Positions 1 to 9,649 are shown, numbered from the stretch's first letter. The stretch: 64,000 bases of DNA from Bacteroidia bacterium (GCA_026000155.1 BNYG01000003.1:65382-129381); one strand, 5' to 3'. Numbers and translations: made by a program. The notes: generated by a model not told the origin, from the sequence alone.

Positions 1-1
1 C

Positions 2-571
2 TATTTTGCCGAAGTGGAACAAGCCGCTTTCGCTCCAACCAACGTAGTACCCGGCATTAGCTGGTCGCCGGATAAAATGTTGCAGGGACGGCTCTTTGCT
101 TATACCGATGCACAGCGCTATCGTCTGGGAGTCAATTTTGACAGCTTGCCGATAAACGCTCCACATTGTCCGGTGCATAATTACCACCGCGATGGCGCGA
201 TGCGTTTTAATGATAACGGCGGCGGGTCGGTCAACTACGAACCGAACAGTTTCCATGGTCCGGTGGAAGACAAAACCAAGATTGATCCCCCTTTGACTCT
301 GGAAGGGGACGCTTTCAATTATGATGCCCGTGTGGATAAAGATTATTATACGCAGCCGGGTCTGCTCTACGGTTTGGTTCCCGAAGAAGAAAAAGTGCGG
401 ATTGCATCCAATGTGGCGACAGCTATGGGCGGAGTTCCGGAAGACATCCAAGTACGAGCCATTGCGCGTTTCTATCAAGCGAACGAACGTTGCGGAACGG
501 ATATTGCTGCTAATCTGGGAATTGATGTGGCAAAAATTCAGGAAGAAGTCAAACGGCAACAAGCCGAATAA
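2..571 (+). CDS. katA: catalase, C-terminal part (5' end outside window)
   Basis: This is the C-terminal ~190 residues of a clade-3 type haem catalase, which breaks down hydrogen peroxide to water and oxygen. The frame is open from the first bases of the window, so the start lies upstream. Visible family features are the proximal haem-ligand region RLFAYTDAQRYRLG, with the tyrosine that binds haem iron, the preceding stretch VVPGISWSPDKML, and the catalase-related C-terminal domain ending in a helical tail. It fits an oxygen-exposed or aerotolerant anaerobe. The symbol katA is the usual Bacteroidetes name and is an inference. A 33-base palindrome lies 26 bases after the stop. Confidence 0.95.
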   Translation, partial: YFAEVEQAAFAPTNVVPGISWSPDKMLQGRLFAYTDAQRYRLGVNFDSLPINAPHCPVHNYHRDGAMRFNDNGGGSVNYEPNSFHGPVEDKTKIDPPLTLEGDAFNYDARVDKDYYTQPGLLYGLVPEEEKVRIASNVATAMGGVPEDIQVRAIARFYQANERCGTDIAANLGIDVAKIQEEVKRQQAE

Positions 572-596
572 TTTACGGAATATGGCTTTACCGAAT

Positions 597-629
597 AAAC
601 CTAACAGGTTTTAAAAACCTGTTAGGTTT
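597..629. repeat. perfect palindrome with 16-bp arms after the catalase gene
   Basis: Arms at 597-612 and 614-629 are exact reverse complements around a single base. The core is CCTAACAGGTTT and its complement. It lies between convergent genes (catalase rightward, DUF4249 leftward), so it may end transcription from both sides. It has no long T-run beyond the stem's own T residues. Palindromes of this type recur in Bacteroidetes genomes, so it may also be a dispersed repeat. Confidence 0.7.
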
Positions 630-640
630 GTGGCAAACGA

Positions 641-1663
641 TTATTTATTTTTCGCATCAGGTTCAAAGACAATACTCGTCCGGGAAATGCAATAACCTGC
701 AAAGTACCCGACTCCGCCATTGCTGATATTGGTTTCAATATTGGATGCCGGCCCGCCAAACATGGGATTTTCTCCGCTTTGTTCCCGTTGGCATTGACTG
801 ATAAAATCGAAATAGCCTTTGGAAATCAAGCTGATTTCCGTTTCTATGGTGTCACCCGGCCGCAGGTAAACGGAACGTTCCCGGTTTTCTTCCGGATCGG
901 CTTCCCAATTGGAGATATCATCAAACCGGTACAGATTGCCTTTCATGTATTGCCCGGGAAAAAGCGCATCGTCCGAAATAATCAGTCGCGAAATTTTTGA
1001 TGTGAGTAACGAATCATTGTGCAGCACTCTAAACAAATAAAAATTTTCCTCAGGAGGGTCTTGGGCGTAGAGATATAAAAGATAATTCTTGTGCCCGAAC
1101 ATTTCTACCAGGTCGAGGCTTAACGAATCGGGAACAACAGCCGGCAACACGGTAGCGGAAGCTTCGTATTTGTCCGGGATGCCATCCTTATCGAAATCAA
1201 CTTCCACTGATAAAGCATAATCAACCCCGATTTGAGCGCTGAATTTATTCCTTGAATAATAGAGTCCTTGAATGCTGTCGTCTTCCAAAAAATGATAAAT
1301 ATCGTTGTTGGAAGATTGAACAGTCACTTGGGCGCCGGAAATTCCCTGATTAGGCTCGTCATCGAAATAAGGCGATGAACGGCTAATCATCACTTCCTGA
1401 TACTTGTATTCATTGGTTAATGTACCATAAATAACAATGACCGGGGCAGAATCATCGGTATTGATATCAATCGGCTCGGTGCAAGCGGTAAAGAGCGCCA
1501 GAAGGACTGTCATTGCGGGCACAAAAACATCTGTCATTGCGGGCTTGACCCGCAATCCCATGATGTTCGTTAATAAGTGTTTAACAATGGGTAGGGGATT
1601 GCGGGTCAAGCCCGCAATGACAGTTTTTCTGATGCCTACAATGACAGATATTTTTTGTTTCAT
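641..1663 (-). CDS. DUF4249 lipoprotein with a repeat inserted in its signal-peptide region
   Basis: This is a DUF4249 family protein, normally a surface lipoprotein partner encoded just after a TonB-dependent receptor. It starts three bases after the receptor stop, so the two form one leftward operon. The lipobox LALFTAC is placed about 60 residues in, not near residue 20. The extra N-terminal 47 codons come from a nested palindromic repeat (1507-1647, exactly 141 bp) inserted after the first five codons. Without it the protein would begin MKQKI directly followed by the LLALFTAC core, a normal lipoprotein signal. The repeat also offers an in-frame ATG at 1513, giving MTVLLALFTAC, a plausible short signal. 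Function of the family is unknown; a role in ligand capture is inferred from the pairing. Confidence 0.85.
   Translation of the reverse strand: MKQKISVIVGIRKTVIAGLTRNPLPIVKHLLTNIMGLRVKPAMTDVFVPAMTVLLALFTACTEPIDINTDDSAPVIVIYGTLTNEYKYQEVMISRSSPYFDDEPNQGISGAQVTVQSSNNDIYHFLEDDSIQGLYYSRNKFSAQIGVDYALSVEVDFDKDGIPDKYEASATVLPAVVPDSLSLDLVEMFGHKNYLLYLYAQDPPEENFYLFRVLHNDSLLTSKISRLIISDDALFPGQYMKGNLYRFDDISNWEADPEENRERSVYLRPGDTIETEISLISKGYFDFISQCQREQSGENPMFGGPASNIETNISNGGVGYFAGYCISRTSIVFEPDAKNK
1507..1647. repeat. nested palindromic element inserted in frame in the DUF4249 gene
   Basis: The outer arms, CTGTCATTGCGGGCA (1507-1521) and TGCCTACAATGACAG (1633-1647), are inverted repeats with two mismatches. 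Inside lies a complete second element, 1531-1623, with perfect 29-bp inverted arms (1531-1559 and 1595-1623) and an AT-rich centre. Total length is 141 bp and the inner element is 93 bp; both are multiples of three, so the host reading frame stays open. A second copy of the inner element lies at 20307-20398 and shares about 20 bases of its centre. No transposase is encoded, so it is MITE-like. Confidence 0.9.
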
Positions 1664-1666
1664 TTC

Positions 1667-3943
1667 CTAAAACTTAAAATTATACGTAACCGACGGAACT
1701 ATCCCGAATAAATACACCATTTCGGCGTATGGAATGCCGGTATCTTCGTTTTGCTGATAGATAATCGTCCATGGATTTTTCCGGTTATAGGCATTGTACA
1801 GCGAAAAATTCCATTCCCCTTTCCACCACCTTTTGGAATCCGGATGCGGAATATAGTTCAGCGATACATCCAGCCGGTCGTAATGGGGTTTGCGGTATTC
1901 GTTGCGACCGGAATAAATCGGAAAATATTCGTTGCCAACGGCAAAACGTCCGGTAGGATAAGTCGTCGGCGTGCCCGATGCAAAGGTCCAAATAGCTGAA
2001 AAATTGATTTTCTTGGAAAAATTATAAGTAGCTACTATGTTGATAGCATGCGTTTTATCGAAAGGAGCCAAATAGGTTTTTCCGTTATTGACTTCGGGAA
2101 TCGTGCGTTCCGAGCGGGACAAGGTGTAATTGACAAAACCGGTCAATTTTCCGGCATTTTTCCGCAACATCCATTCAATGCCATACGCCTTTCCGGTTCC
2201 TGTCCGGACTTCCTCTTCCAAGTGTTGGTTCATCAATAAATCGGAATGTTCGCGGAAATCAATTACATTTTTCAAATCCTTGTAATACAGTTCCATGGAT
2301 GCTTCATAGGTATTTTCCTTGAAATTATGAAAATAGCCCGCCGAATACATATTCACTTCCTGCGGTTTAATCTCCGGACCGGCGGAAAACCAAACATCCA
2401 AAGGCGAACCCGAAGCCGAATTATTGGCTAATTGCATGTACTGGGTATTGTGCGAGTAATTCGCTTTGACGGAAGAATAATCTGCAAACTTATATACAGC
2501 GCCCAAACCCGGTTCCCAAGCAGTATAAGTATGCCGGATTTTTCCGATATTCTGAAAAGCCGAAAAGCGTAAGCCGTACTTTACCGCCAATTGGTCTGTA
2601 AACTTTTGTTCGTTAGACAAATAAACGCCGTATTCGAGCGCCTCGCTGTTGGGAATAAGATAATCTGCCAAATTCAATCCTTTCATCGTTACTTTTCCGG
2701 GATTAAACGAATGATGCGTTCCCGAAATTCCATACGATACATCCCAAAGGGCATGAATGGGTTGATGAAAATCGGCGCGAAGCACCCCATCCCGGATGCC
2801 GGATTTCCAACTGACATCCATCCCATTTAAATTGGAAGCCAAGCCGTAATGATAATCGGTGAAATGCGCGCTGAATTTTCCAAAAAGTGTTGGCGAAAAG
2901 ACATGGTTCCACGTGAGCGACGAAGCGGTATTCCCATAATCAAAATTGCCGACAACGGCGCCCATATTATCCAAACCATTGTAGATATTCCACTCCAATT
3001 TATCCTTTTCGGAAAAACGGTGTGTGAGTTTTCCATTCAAATCGTAAAAATAAAGCGTAGCCTTCCGAAGGTCTTTGTCCGAAGCAAAAACCAAAAACAA
3101 ATCCGCATACGTCCGGCGACCGGCAACGACCCAGGAAGTTTTTTCTCCCAGTGGACCTTCCACCATCAAACGGCTGGAAATCAATCCTATTCCGCCTGTT
3201 CCGCTTATTTTAGCAGGAATTTCATCGCGCGTGTTGACTTCCAAAAGAGACGATAAGCGTCCGCCGTGCCGGAAAGGGAAATGCCCTTTGTATAATTCAA
3301 TTCCGCTGATGATATCATTATTGAAAGCGGAGAAAAATCCCATTTGATGCGAAGGATTATAGACGGTAGTATTGTCCAAAACGATTAAATTCTGGTCAGG
3401 CGAACCGCCGCGGACACTGAATCCGGAACTGATTTCAGAGGTCGATTGAACGCCCGGCAGTAATTGCAACGTTTTCAAAATATCCACTTCGCCCATAATA
3501 GCGGGCAGCAACCGGATTTCTTTGATGCTCAATTTTTCCACGCCCATGGTAAGATTGGTAATGTTGTTGTCCTTTTTTTGAGTAGAAACAACCACTTCCT
3601 GCAACAAGCCATTGGACTGTAATTGAATATTTTGCGTAAGCGGTGACTGGGGCGTAATTTTCAATTCCTTATTGTCATAGCCCACATACGAAAATCGCAA
3701 GGTGTAATTTCCGGAAGGAAGCGCAAGCGAATAATGTCCTTTTTCGTCCGACACCGTTCCGCCTTTGGTTTCTAAAATGTAAACCGTAGCGCCTATCAGT
3801 TTTTCCCCGGAACCGGCATCGGTGATAATTCCTTGAATCGTACGCATTTGGGAAAAAGAAAAGAGCGGGACAAGCAAAAAGGGAAGCAAAACAATGCTCT
3901 TTTTGAAGTAGTTAGTAACTAAAAATCTCGTTTTTGAAATCAT
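1667..3943 (-). CDS. TonB-dependent outer-membrane receptor
   Basis: This 758-residue protein has the Bacteroidetes layout: a signal peptide (1 to about 32), a carboxypeptidase-regulatory-like beta-sandwich (about 34-115), a plug domain (about 125-240, with LPGVQS and the plug motif SVRGGSPDQNLIVLD) and a 22-strand-type barrel ending in an aromatic residue (NFKF). It should import a ligand across the outer membrane using TonB energy. It is the first gene of a leftward operon with the DUF4249 gene, which starts three bases after its stop. The substrate cannot be read from the sequence; no SusD gene is present, so a glycan-utilisation role is not supported. Length and motifs are normal. Confidence 0.92.
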   Translation of the reverse strand: MISKTRFLVTNYFKKSIVLLPFLLVPLFSFSQMRTIQGIITDAGSGEKLIGATVYILETKGGTVSDEKGHYSLALPSGNYTLRFSYVGYDNKELKITPQSPLTQNIQLQSNGLLQEVVVSTQKKDNNITNLTMGVEKLSIKEIRLLPAIMGEVDILKTLQLLPGVQSTSEISSGFSVRGGSPDQNLIVLDNTTVYNPSHQMGFFSAFNNDIISGIELYKGHFPFRHGGRLSSLLEVNTRDEIPAKISGTGGIGLISSRLMVEGPLGEKTSWVVAGRRTYADLFLVFASDKDLRKATLYFYDLNGKLTHRFSEKDKLEWNIYNGLDNMGAVVGNFDYGNTASSLTWNHVFSPTLFGKFSAHFTDYHYGLASNLNGMDVSWKSGIRDGVLRADFHQPIHALWDVSYGISGTHHSFNPGKVTMKGLNLADYLIPNSEALEYGVYLSNEQKFTDQLAVKYGLRFSAFQNIGKIRHTYTAWEPGLGAVYKFADYSSVKANYSHNTQYMQLANNSASGSPLDVWFSAGPEIKPQEVNMYSAGYFHNFKENTYEASMELYYKDLKNVIDFREHSDLLMNQHLEEEVRTGTGKAYGIEWMLRKNAGKLTGFVNYTLSRSERTIPEVNNGKTYLAPFDKTHAINIVATYNFSKKINFSAIWTFASGTPTTYPTGRFAVGNEYFPIYSGRNEYRKPHYDRLDVSLNYIPHPDSKRWWKGEWNFSLYNAYNRKNPWTIIYQQNEDTGIPYAEMVYLFGIVPSVTYNFKF

Positions 3944-3961
3944 TTTTAATCATTGAGATTG

Positions 3962-3969
3962 CAAATGTA
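3962..3969 (-). promoter_or_regulatory. -7 box for the TonB receptor operon
   Basis: The minus strand reads TACATTTG, an exact match to the Bacteroidetes sigma factor -7 consensus TAnnTTTG, 19 bases upstream of the receptor ATG. A clear -33 TTTG is not obvious. Confidence 0.55.
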
Positions 3970-4107
3970 AGCAAAAATCAGTTCCCATTGATGAATCTTT
4001 TTTATTAATTGGTGCATAAAAAACGAATGCTTGTTTATTTCATTCTTTCAGTATCGAAATAAATGATGTACTTTGCATCAGATTAATAAATTAAAAATAA
4101 ATTTATC

Positions 4108-5094
4108 ATGAAAAAGTCGAAAATTATTTGGATACATGTTGATTTCTGGATATTGATAATTCTTAGTCAATTTGTAGTCAGTTATTTCGTTTCCCAAAAT
4201 CTAAAAACATTAACGATTGCGCAATTATCATTGTGGTTATTGAATCCTCTATCGAATCTGGTTTTCGTTTATGTAGCTTATTTTTCAACGTGGTTTTATT
4301 TAAAGAGAGATAAACAAACAGCTATTCTCATTTTCATCTTTCCGTTGATTGCATTATTTATCGCTGCCTATTTTGTAGGGAACAATAAGATTGCGTCAGG
4401 TGTATATTGTGTAGTTCGCTCTTTAGTGTATGCTTTTTTCGGAATTTTGTTTTATCTGGGTATTGATTGGTATAACACGAAGCAACGTCAAAAGGAACTT
4501 GAAAAACAAAATCTGCAAAGTGAATTGGCTTTGCTTAAAAATCAGATTAACCCGCATTTCCTGTTCAACACGCTGAATAATATCGACAGCCTTATTAAAA
4601 CAAATCCGAATCATGCTTCGCAATCTTTGATTGAATTGTCGGATATGATGCGGTATATGCTTTATGAAACCAAACCGGAACGGGTTCCGCTTCAAAAAGA
4701 ACTGGAATATATTGAGAACTATATGAAATTACAAAAGTTGCAATATGGGAATACACAATTGGTCGAATATTCCGTTTCGGGAAATCCAGACGAAATACAA
4801 GTCGCACCGATGTTGTTTATTCCGTTTATCGAAAATGCTTTTAAGCATTGTACCGATAAAGAGAAAATACACGCCATCCGTTTTTCGTTTGAGATTGGTA
4901 CAACGCTAATTTATTTTCAGTCAAGCAATATTTCTGACGATAAACACCTGATTTCCAAAGATTCATCGAATGGCGTCGGATTGGAGACGGTCAAACGTCG
5001 TTTGGAAATTTTGTATCCTAATCGATATTCCTTGCAGATTGACAAAAAAAATGATTTATTTTGTGTTTCATTAATGATATATTTAGATGATTAA
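4108..5094 (+). CDS. LytS/YehU-type sensor histidine kinase
   Basis: This is a membrane histidine kinase of the His_kinase (PF06580) family, 328 residues. The first ~120 residues form four or so transmembrane helices, followed by a short coiled coil. The phosphoacceptor motif NPHFLFNTLNNID is at about residue 148, the ATP-binding N-box FIENAFKH at about 240, and a glycine motif NGVGLETVKRRL at about 287. There is no extracytoplasmic sensor domain, so it probably senses a membrane signal. Its stop overlaps the response-regulator start by 8 bases, which indicates translational coupling and a matched pair. The signal and regulon are unknown. Confidence 0.93.
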   Translation: MKKSKIIWIHVDFWILIILSQFVVSYFVSQNLKTLTIAQLSLWLLNPLSNLVFVYVAYFSTWFYLKRDKQTAILIFIFPLIALFIAAYFVGNNKIASGVYCVVRSLVYAFFGILFYLGIDWYNTKQRQKELEKQNLQSELALLKNQINPHFLFNTLNNIDSLIKTNPNHASQSLIELSDMMRYMLYETKPERVPLQKELEYIENYMKLQKLQYGNTQLVEYSVSGNPDEIQVAPMLFIPFIENAFKHCTDKEKIHAIRFSFEIGTTLIYFQSSNISDDKHLISKDSSNGVGLETVKRRLEILYPNRYSLQIDKKNDLFCVSLMIYLDD

Positions 5095-5758
5095 TTGCAT
5101 TATTGTTGAAGATACGCCTCTTGCCGTGGAAAAGTTGGAAGGATTTATCCGGCAGGTTCCGTTGTTGAACTTATTGGCTTCGTTCGACAACGGAATCGAA
5201 GCCATCACGTTTATGCAAACCCGGAAAGTGGATTTGGTTTTTCTCGATATTCAAATGGAACAGTTTACCGGTTTGCAATTCATGGAAGCCGTGCAGTTTC
5301 CGCCCAAAATCATCATTGTTTCCGCTTACAGCCAATATGCCATCCATGGTTTTGAGCACAATGTTTCCGATTATCTGCTTAAACCCTATTCTTTTGAGCG
5401 TTTTCTGAAAGCCATCGACAAAGTGCAAGCCGATTTACAAATCAAATCAACCAAAACTTATCTATTCGTGAAAACCGAATACCGGATGGAACGCATTGAT
5501 TTCAGCGACATTCTTTATATCGAAGGCATGGGCGCCTATTTGCGGATTGTCACCACTCATGCTAAAACAATGACGCTTCAAACTTTTTCTCAATTGGAAA
5601 AAGGCTTGCCTCCCGAGCATTTTCACCGCATACACAAATCGTTTATTGTTTCCTTGGACAAAATAGAAAGTATCGAACGAAATGTGGTGAAAATCGGGGA
5701 ACAACGTATTCCTATCGGGAAAAATTATCAAGAGGAGTTTTATAAAAAACTCGGATGA
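5087..5758 (+). CDS. LytTR-family response regulator
   Basis: This 223-residue protein has an N-terminal receiver domain (about 1-115) with the phospho-aspartate in the strand motif VFLDIQM near residue 54 and a conserved K in LLKPYSF near 103. A LytTR DNA-binding domain follows (about 125-223, with FHRIHKSFIVSLDKI). It overlaps the upstream kinase gene and should be its partner. LytTR regulators bind direct-repeat promoters with beta-strands rather than a helix-turn-helix. No adjacent target gene is evident: the neighbour on the right is a convergent RhuM-like gene. Confidence 0.94.
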   Translation: MINCIIVEDTPLAVEKLEGFIRQVPLLNLLASFDNGIEAITFMQTRKVDLVFLDIQMEQFTGLQFMEAVQFPPKIIIVSAYSQYAIHGFEHNVSDYLLKPYSFERFLKAIDKVQADLQIKSTKTYLFVKTEYRMERIDFSDILYIEGMGAYLRIVTTHAKTMTLQTFSQLEKGLPPEHFHRIHKSFIVSLDKIESIERNVVKIGEQRIPIGKNYQEEFYKKLG

Positions 5759-5860
5759 TTTTCGCTTCGATGTACTTCTGAAAAGAATACAACAAATACC
5801 TGCGTTAAATAATCTGCGTTTAGTAGGTGACTACTCAGTCCTTCTAAATATTCATTTATC

Positions 5861-6700
5861 TTAGATAATATTCTCTAACAATTCTTGCACTTTCAATTCC
5901 AATTTTGAAAAAGCAAACCATTTTTTTCCCAAATCTTTGAGCGATGCGCCGATATGATAGACATCGTTGTCAATAAAAAGAAAACGGTCGTGCGAACGAG
6001 TCAGCAGAAGAACATTTATGTGTGGATATTGCGCATTGTGCCTTTGTAAGTCAAGTCGTAATTGTTGTGAAATATGTGCCGTATAAATACTCGCATCTAC
6101 GCCGGTTGTCCGTTTGGACAAAAGTATTAAAACGCTTTCGTCTATATAGTTGTCTATTAGAACGATAGAATTTTTAGCAGATTTTATCAAATCGGAAGCA
6201 AATTTATAAGCATCGAAAATTTGTCCGTCATAAAAAATACCTTCAACCGGTGGCAGGGCGGTTCTGACAAAAAAATCAATTTTCTTTTCCGCTTCGGTTA
6301 CACGATACTCTATCCGTTCAAACCGTTGATTAACCGCATAACCTTTTAATATGTATTCTTTTAATGTCTTTGTAGCCCATTGTCGAAACAATATTCCGTG
6401 TTTTGATTTTACACGATAACCAACAGATATAATCATATCCAAATTGTAGAACTCAATTTGACGTTCAACGTATCTGTTCTTTTCATTTTGAACTGTTGCA
6501 TATTTTGCAACAGTTGCCGATTCCTCCAATTCTCCTTCTTTATATATATTTGTTATATGCCTGGATATGACAGATTTATCTCTATCAAAAAGAACAACCA
6601 TTTGCATTTGTGTCAGCCAGACTGTTTCATCCTCTAATCTTACTTCTAACCGGATGGAATTGTCCGGTTGATACAATATTATTTCGTCTTTCTTACTCAT
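5861..6700 (-). CDS. RhuM-family protein with a PLD-like C-terminal part
   Basis: The first ~150 residues match the RhuM (virulence protein) family, with the features VWLTQMQMVVLFDRDKSV and a conserved NLDMIISVGYRVKS block, typical of putative DNA-binding proteins found near restriction and mobile genes. Residues about 165-279 look like a degenerate phospholipase-D-like fold (KSAKNSIVLIDNYIDE, then HDRFLFID and YHIGASLKDLGKKW). The usual HxK of PLD enzymes reads HDR here, so catalytic activity is doubtful. It stands alone, convergent with the response-regulator gene. The role is unknown; a mobile or defence context is an inference. Confidence 0.8.
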   Translation of the reverse strand: MSKKDEIILYQPDNSIRLEVRLEDETVWLTQMQMVVLFDRDKSVISRHITNIYKEGELEESATVAKYATVQNEKNRYVERQIEFYNLDMIISVGYRVKSKHGILFRQWATKTLKEYILKGYAVNQRFERIEYRVTEAEKKIDFFVRTALPPVEGIFYDGQIFDAYKFASDLIKSAKNSIVLIDNYIDESVLILLSKRTTGVDASIYTAHISQQLRLDLQRHNAQYPHINVLLLTRSHDRFLFIDNDVYHIGASLKDLGKKWFAFSKLELKVQELLENII

Positions 6701-6913
6701 AATTAAGTGTTTATAAATACTTTATTCTAACTGTCACAAATTTTGTCATTGACATCGTAGCTGAATTGATTTTTAAATTCATAATTATAATGCAAATATA
6801 ATGACAATATTTTAGAAGAAACTACAAATGAATGTTATCATTTGGTTAATTCTTTGTTAACGGCGCTCTGTAAATATTAATTTATGGGAGAGTAGTTACA
6901 GTGAGTACCTAAA

Positions 6914-6943
6914 ATGTTTATTGATGTTTATTGATGTTTATTG
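6914..6943. repeat. three tandem copies of ATGTTTATTG
   Basis: Three exact 10-bp direct copies occur back to back in the AT-rich gap upstream of the trpS fragment. The rest of the gap (6701-7001) holds no open frame that I can support. The repeat could be a protein-binding site or slippage product. Confidence 0.6.
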
Positions 6944-7001
6944 TTTTTAATCATTTGATTTGTACTTTCATAAAAAATTAGGATTTAATAGCTTAAAATC
7001 G

Positions 7002-7009
7002 TATTTTTG
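7002..7009 (+). promoter_or_regulatory. -7 box in front of the trpS fragment
   Basis: TATTTTTG matches TAnnTTTG, 20 bases before the trpS ATG. It is presumably the original trpS promoter and would now drive the DUF5686 gene. Confidence 0.5.
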
Positions 7010-7028
7010 CACCTTAATTCTTAATTTT

Positions 7029-7154
7029 ATGAAGACAGTATTAAGCGGTATTCGTCCGACCGGTAATTTGCATTTGGGAAATTACTACGGCGCCATGGTT
7101 AACCTCCTGAAAATGCAGGAAGAATATAATTGCTCCAAATTGTTTTATTCATGA
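7029..7154 (+). pseudogene. trpS: 5' fragment of tryptophanyl-tRNA synthetase gene (trpS)
   Basis: The 41-codon frame begins [20 protein letters not shown], the standard N-terminus of bacterial TrpRS, including the HIGH-type signature (HLGN) that binds ATP. Similarity runs to about residue 36 (KMQEEYNC) and then stops; the last codons come from the leader of the next gene. About 290 residues, including the KMSKS loop, are absent, so it cannot charge tRNA. Its stop overlaps the DUF5686 start as ATGA, creating apparent translational coupling. The deletion joint is near 7130-7140. A full trpS must exist elsewhere if the cell is viable. Confidence 0.88.
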
Positions 7155-9649
7155 AATACTGCTTGCTTATCCTCGGTTTATTGTTTTCTGTGTCCGTTTT
7201 TTCACAAGCGGTAAAAGGGCGTGTAATCGATGATTCGGGAAAACCGGTTGCTGCTGCCTCTATCTTTATCAAGGAAACCAAGCAAGGTTTGATTGCCAAT
7301 ACTTCCGGCGAATTTCAGGTCAAACTTTCTTCCGGAAACTATCATTTGGAAACTCGTTGCATCGGGTATGAAACCGACGAATTGGAGGTGAGCGTTGCCG
7401 GTGAAGAATTGGATCTGATTATCGTATTGAAAAATAAAGATTTGCAATTGCAGGAAGTCGAAATTCGTCCCGGCGAAGATCCGGCTTACGAAATTATGCG
7501 CCAAGCAATCAAAAAAGCGCCTTATTATCAATCGGTTATTAAAGAATCGAGGTATGAAACTTATACCAAAGGTTCGGGAAAACTTACTCATATTCCTAAA
7601 TTAATACAAAAAATGTCGGATGGGGAAATGTACCGGTTTGAGGATAAACTTTTTATGCAGGAATCCTTCAACGAAATGAAATTCACGGCTCCTGACAAAT
7701 TCGAGCAAAAAGTGATTGCTTATTCCAATACTTTTCCCAATATGAACGATCCGGAAAAGGCTATGGGGATAGGCATGGTTTCTTTGTATTACCCGATGTT
7801 CGCATCTGTTGTTTCCCCGCTGAATCCCAAGGCATTTGACTATTACCGTTTTCGTTATGAAGGTTACGAGGAAGAAGACAATCAAATCATCAATAAAATA
7901 CGGATTATCCCCAAACTGAAAGATCCCAAATTGATGGAGGGAATCATTTATATTGCGGATGATGAATGGAATATCCGCCATGCCGATATCACTACACATC
8001 CTATTGGACTGACGGCGCATTACTTGCTCAATTATCATCCGGTGGTGGACAATATTTATTTGGTCACGACTTACGAATTGAATGCGAATTTCAATATATT
8101 TGGAATGAAAATAAAAGCCGATTTCCTTTCTTCCATTCAATACAAGGATATCCAACTCAACGATTCGCTGATTGCTTTGCAGAAAAAAAATCAACCGAAG
8201 AAGAAAAAGAGCCTCGAAATTAAATTGGAAGACCGTGTTCAAAAAACAGTCGATTCCTTGGCAGTCAATCGCGATTCGCTGTATTGGTCGGAAATCCGGA
8301 CAGTGGTTTTGAACGAAGAAGAGTTACAAAGTTACGAACGGAAAGATTCCATGCAGGCTTATACCGATTCCCTCCGGCAGGCAGCCGATAATCCGAAGTT
8401 TAAACCTTTCGATCTGCTGATGGGCGGCAAATTGGGAAATGATTCTTCGCTGATGTATTTCCGTTATTCAGGTGTTCTGGGGACTATTTCCGAATACAAT
8501 TATGTGGACGGTTGGTGGCTGGGGCAAGCTTTTGAATTGGATTTCAAGAAAAAGAAAAACACCGGCTTCATCCTTCGTCCTTCCATTTATTGGACTTCCG
8601 CCCGGAAAGAATTTATCTGGCAAACGGATATCTCGTTCGATTATGCGCCCAAACGCTTGGGACTTTTCAATTTATCCGCAGGAAATATTACGGCGGATTA
8701 TAGTGGCGATGCCCATACTTACGAATTGCTCGGATTCGAATATTTATTTCTTTTTGGAGATAATTATGCTCAATTTTATGGAAAAAAATACGGACGCTTG
8801 TCCAACCAGATTGATTTATGTAATGGTTTACAAGTAGGACTTGGAGTGGAAACGGCAGAGCGCCGAGTGTTGGAAAATCATACGACCTGGAATTTGTACG
8901 GGATAAAAGGAGAATGGAAATCGAACTATCCCGATTACGATCAACCGCTCAACAGGCAGTACAACCAATTACATCAATACGATGTACATTTAAAATACAC
9001 GCCGGAACAGTATTACCGGATTCATGAGGAAAAAAAGCAGTATGTCCGTTCCCGTTTCCCGACTTTTGAACTGGATTATCGACAAGGATTTCTCTTCTTA
9101 GACGGATTTCCTTTGAATGATGATAAGGCATCGGTCTTTCAACGCTTGGAACTCAGCGTCAAACAGCAATTAAAATTAAATCTGTTCAGCCGTTTGAATT
9201 ACACCCTGATTGCCGGAAAATTTTTGAAGGACAATGCGTTCAATTATATTGATTACAAACATTTCAGCACCACGAATTCCGGATTAACCTTCAAATCGTG
9301 GGAAGATTCGTATGCTTTATTGCCTTATTACAGGTATTCCACGAATCAAAACTGGCTGCAAGCTTTTGTGAATTACAATACCGATTATTTGCTACTCAAA
9401 CGCCTGCCGTTTCTACAAGGCAAATTTTTTACCGAAACCTTACACGCGAATTTCCTGCATACCCCGGAGAAGAAATATTATTCGGAATGGGGTTATTCGG
9501 TCGATTTACCGATGGGTATCGGCGGTGCAGGTATATTTGTTGCTTTCGATTCCTTCCAATACAATGGCATCGGCGTACAAATATCATTACCGCTTTTCAA
9601 CAGTTTCGGGAAAAGCGGCAAGTCCGTAGAGATTAGCATTGGAAATTAA
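7151..9649 (+). CDS. DUF5686 / carboxypeptidase-like regulatory domain outer-membrane protein
   Basis: The chosen ATG at 7151 gives 832 residues starting with a clear signal peptide ([19 protein letters not shown]). A carboxypeptidase-regulatory-like beta-sandwich follows (about 20-105), then the long DUF5686 region with [12 protein letters not shown] and a C-terminal half rich in alternating beta-strands, typical of an outer-membrane barrel. The family is common in Bacteroidetes and its role is unknown; it is often conserved as a single gene. A basic lysine-rich stretch near residue 345 separates the two halves. Start choice is supported by the signal peptide; an upstream TTG at 7130 would add residues out of character. 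It is preceded by a trpS remnant whose stop overlaps its ATG. Confidence 0.88.
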   Translation: MKYCLLILGLLFSVSVFSQAVKGRVIDDSGKPVAAASIFIKETKQGLIANTSGEFQVKLSSGNYHLETRCIGYETDELEVSVAGEELDLIIVLKNKDLQLQEVEIRPGEDPAYEIMRQAIKKAPYYQSVIKESRYETYTKGSGKLTHIPKLIQKMSDGEMYRFEDKLFMQESFNEMKFTAPDKFEQKVIAYSNTFPNMNDPEKAMGIGMVSLYYPMFASVVSPLNPKAFDYYRFRYEGYEEEDNQIINKIRIIPKLKDPKLMEGIIYIADDEWNIRHADITTHPIGLTAHYLLNYHPVVDNIYLVTTYELNANFNIFGMKIKADFLSSIQYKDIQLNDSLIALQKKNQPKKKKSLEIKLEDRVQKTVDSLAVNRDSLYWSEIRTVVLNEEELQSYERKDSMQAYTDSLRQAADNPKFKPFDLLMGGKLGNDSSLMYFRYSGVLGTISEYNYVDGWWLGQAFELDFKKKKNTGFILRPSIYWTSARKEFIWQTDISFDYAPKRLGLFNLSAGNITADYSGDAHTYELLGFEYLFLFGDNYAQFYGKKYGRLSNQIDLCNGLQVGLGVETAERRVLENHTTWNLYGIKGEWKSNYPDYDQPLNRQYNQLHQYDVHLKYTPEQYYRIHEEKKQYVRSRFPTFELDYRQGFLFLDGFPLNDDKASVFQRLELSVKQQLKLNLFSRLNYTLIAGKFLKDNAFNYIDYKHFSTTNSGLTFKSWEDSYALLPYYRYSTNQNWLQAFVNYNTDYLLLKRLPFLQGKFFTETLHANFLHTPEKKYYSEWGYSVDLPMGIGGAGIFVAFDSFQYNGIGVQISLPLFNSFGKSGKSVEISIGN

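Noticed and set aside
1437..1670. 77-codon plus-strand frame with peptides such as AGLTRNP
   Set aside because: Encoded by the palindromic repeat on the other strand, not a gene.
7601..8242. 213-codon minus-strand frame opposite the DUF5686 gene
   Set aside because: Composition is a mirror of the sense gene, with no signal or domain.
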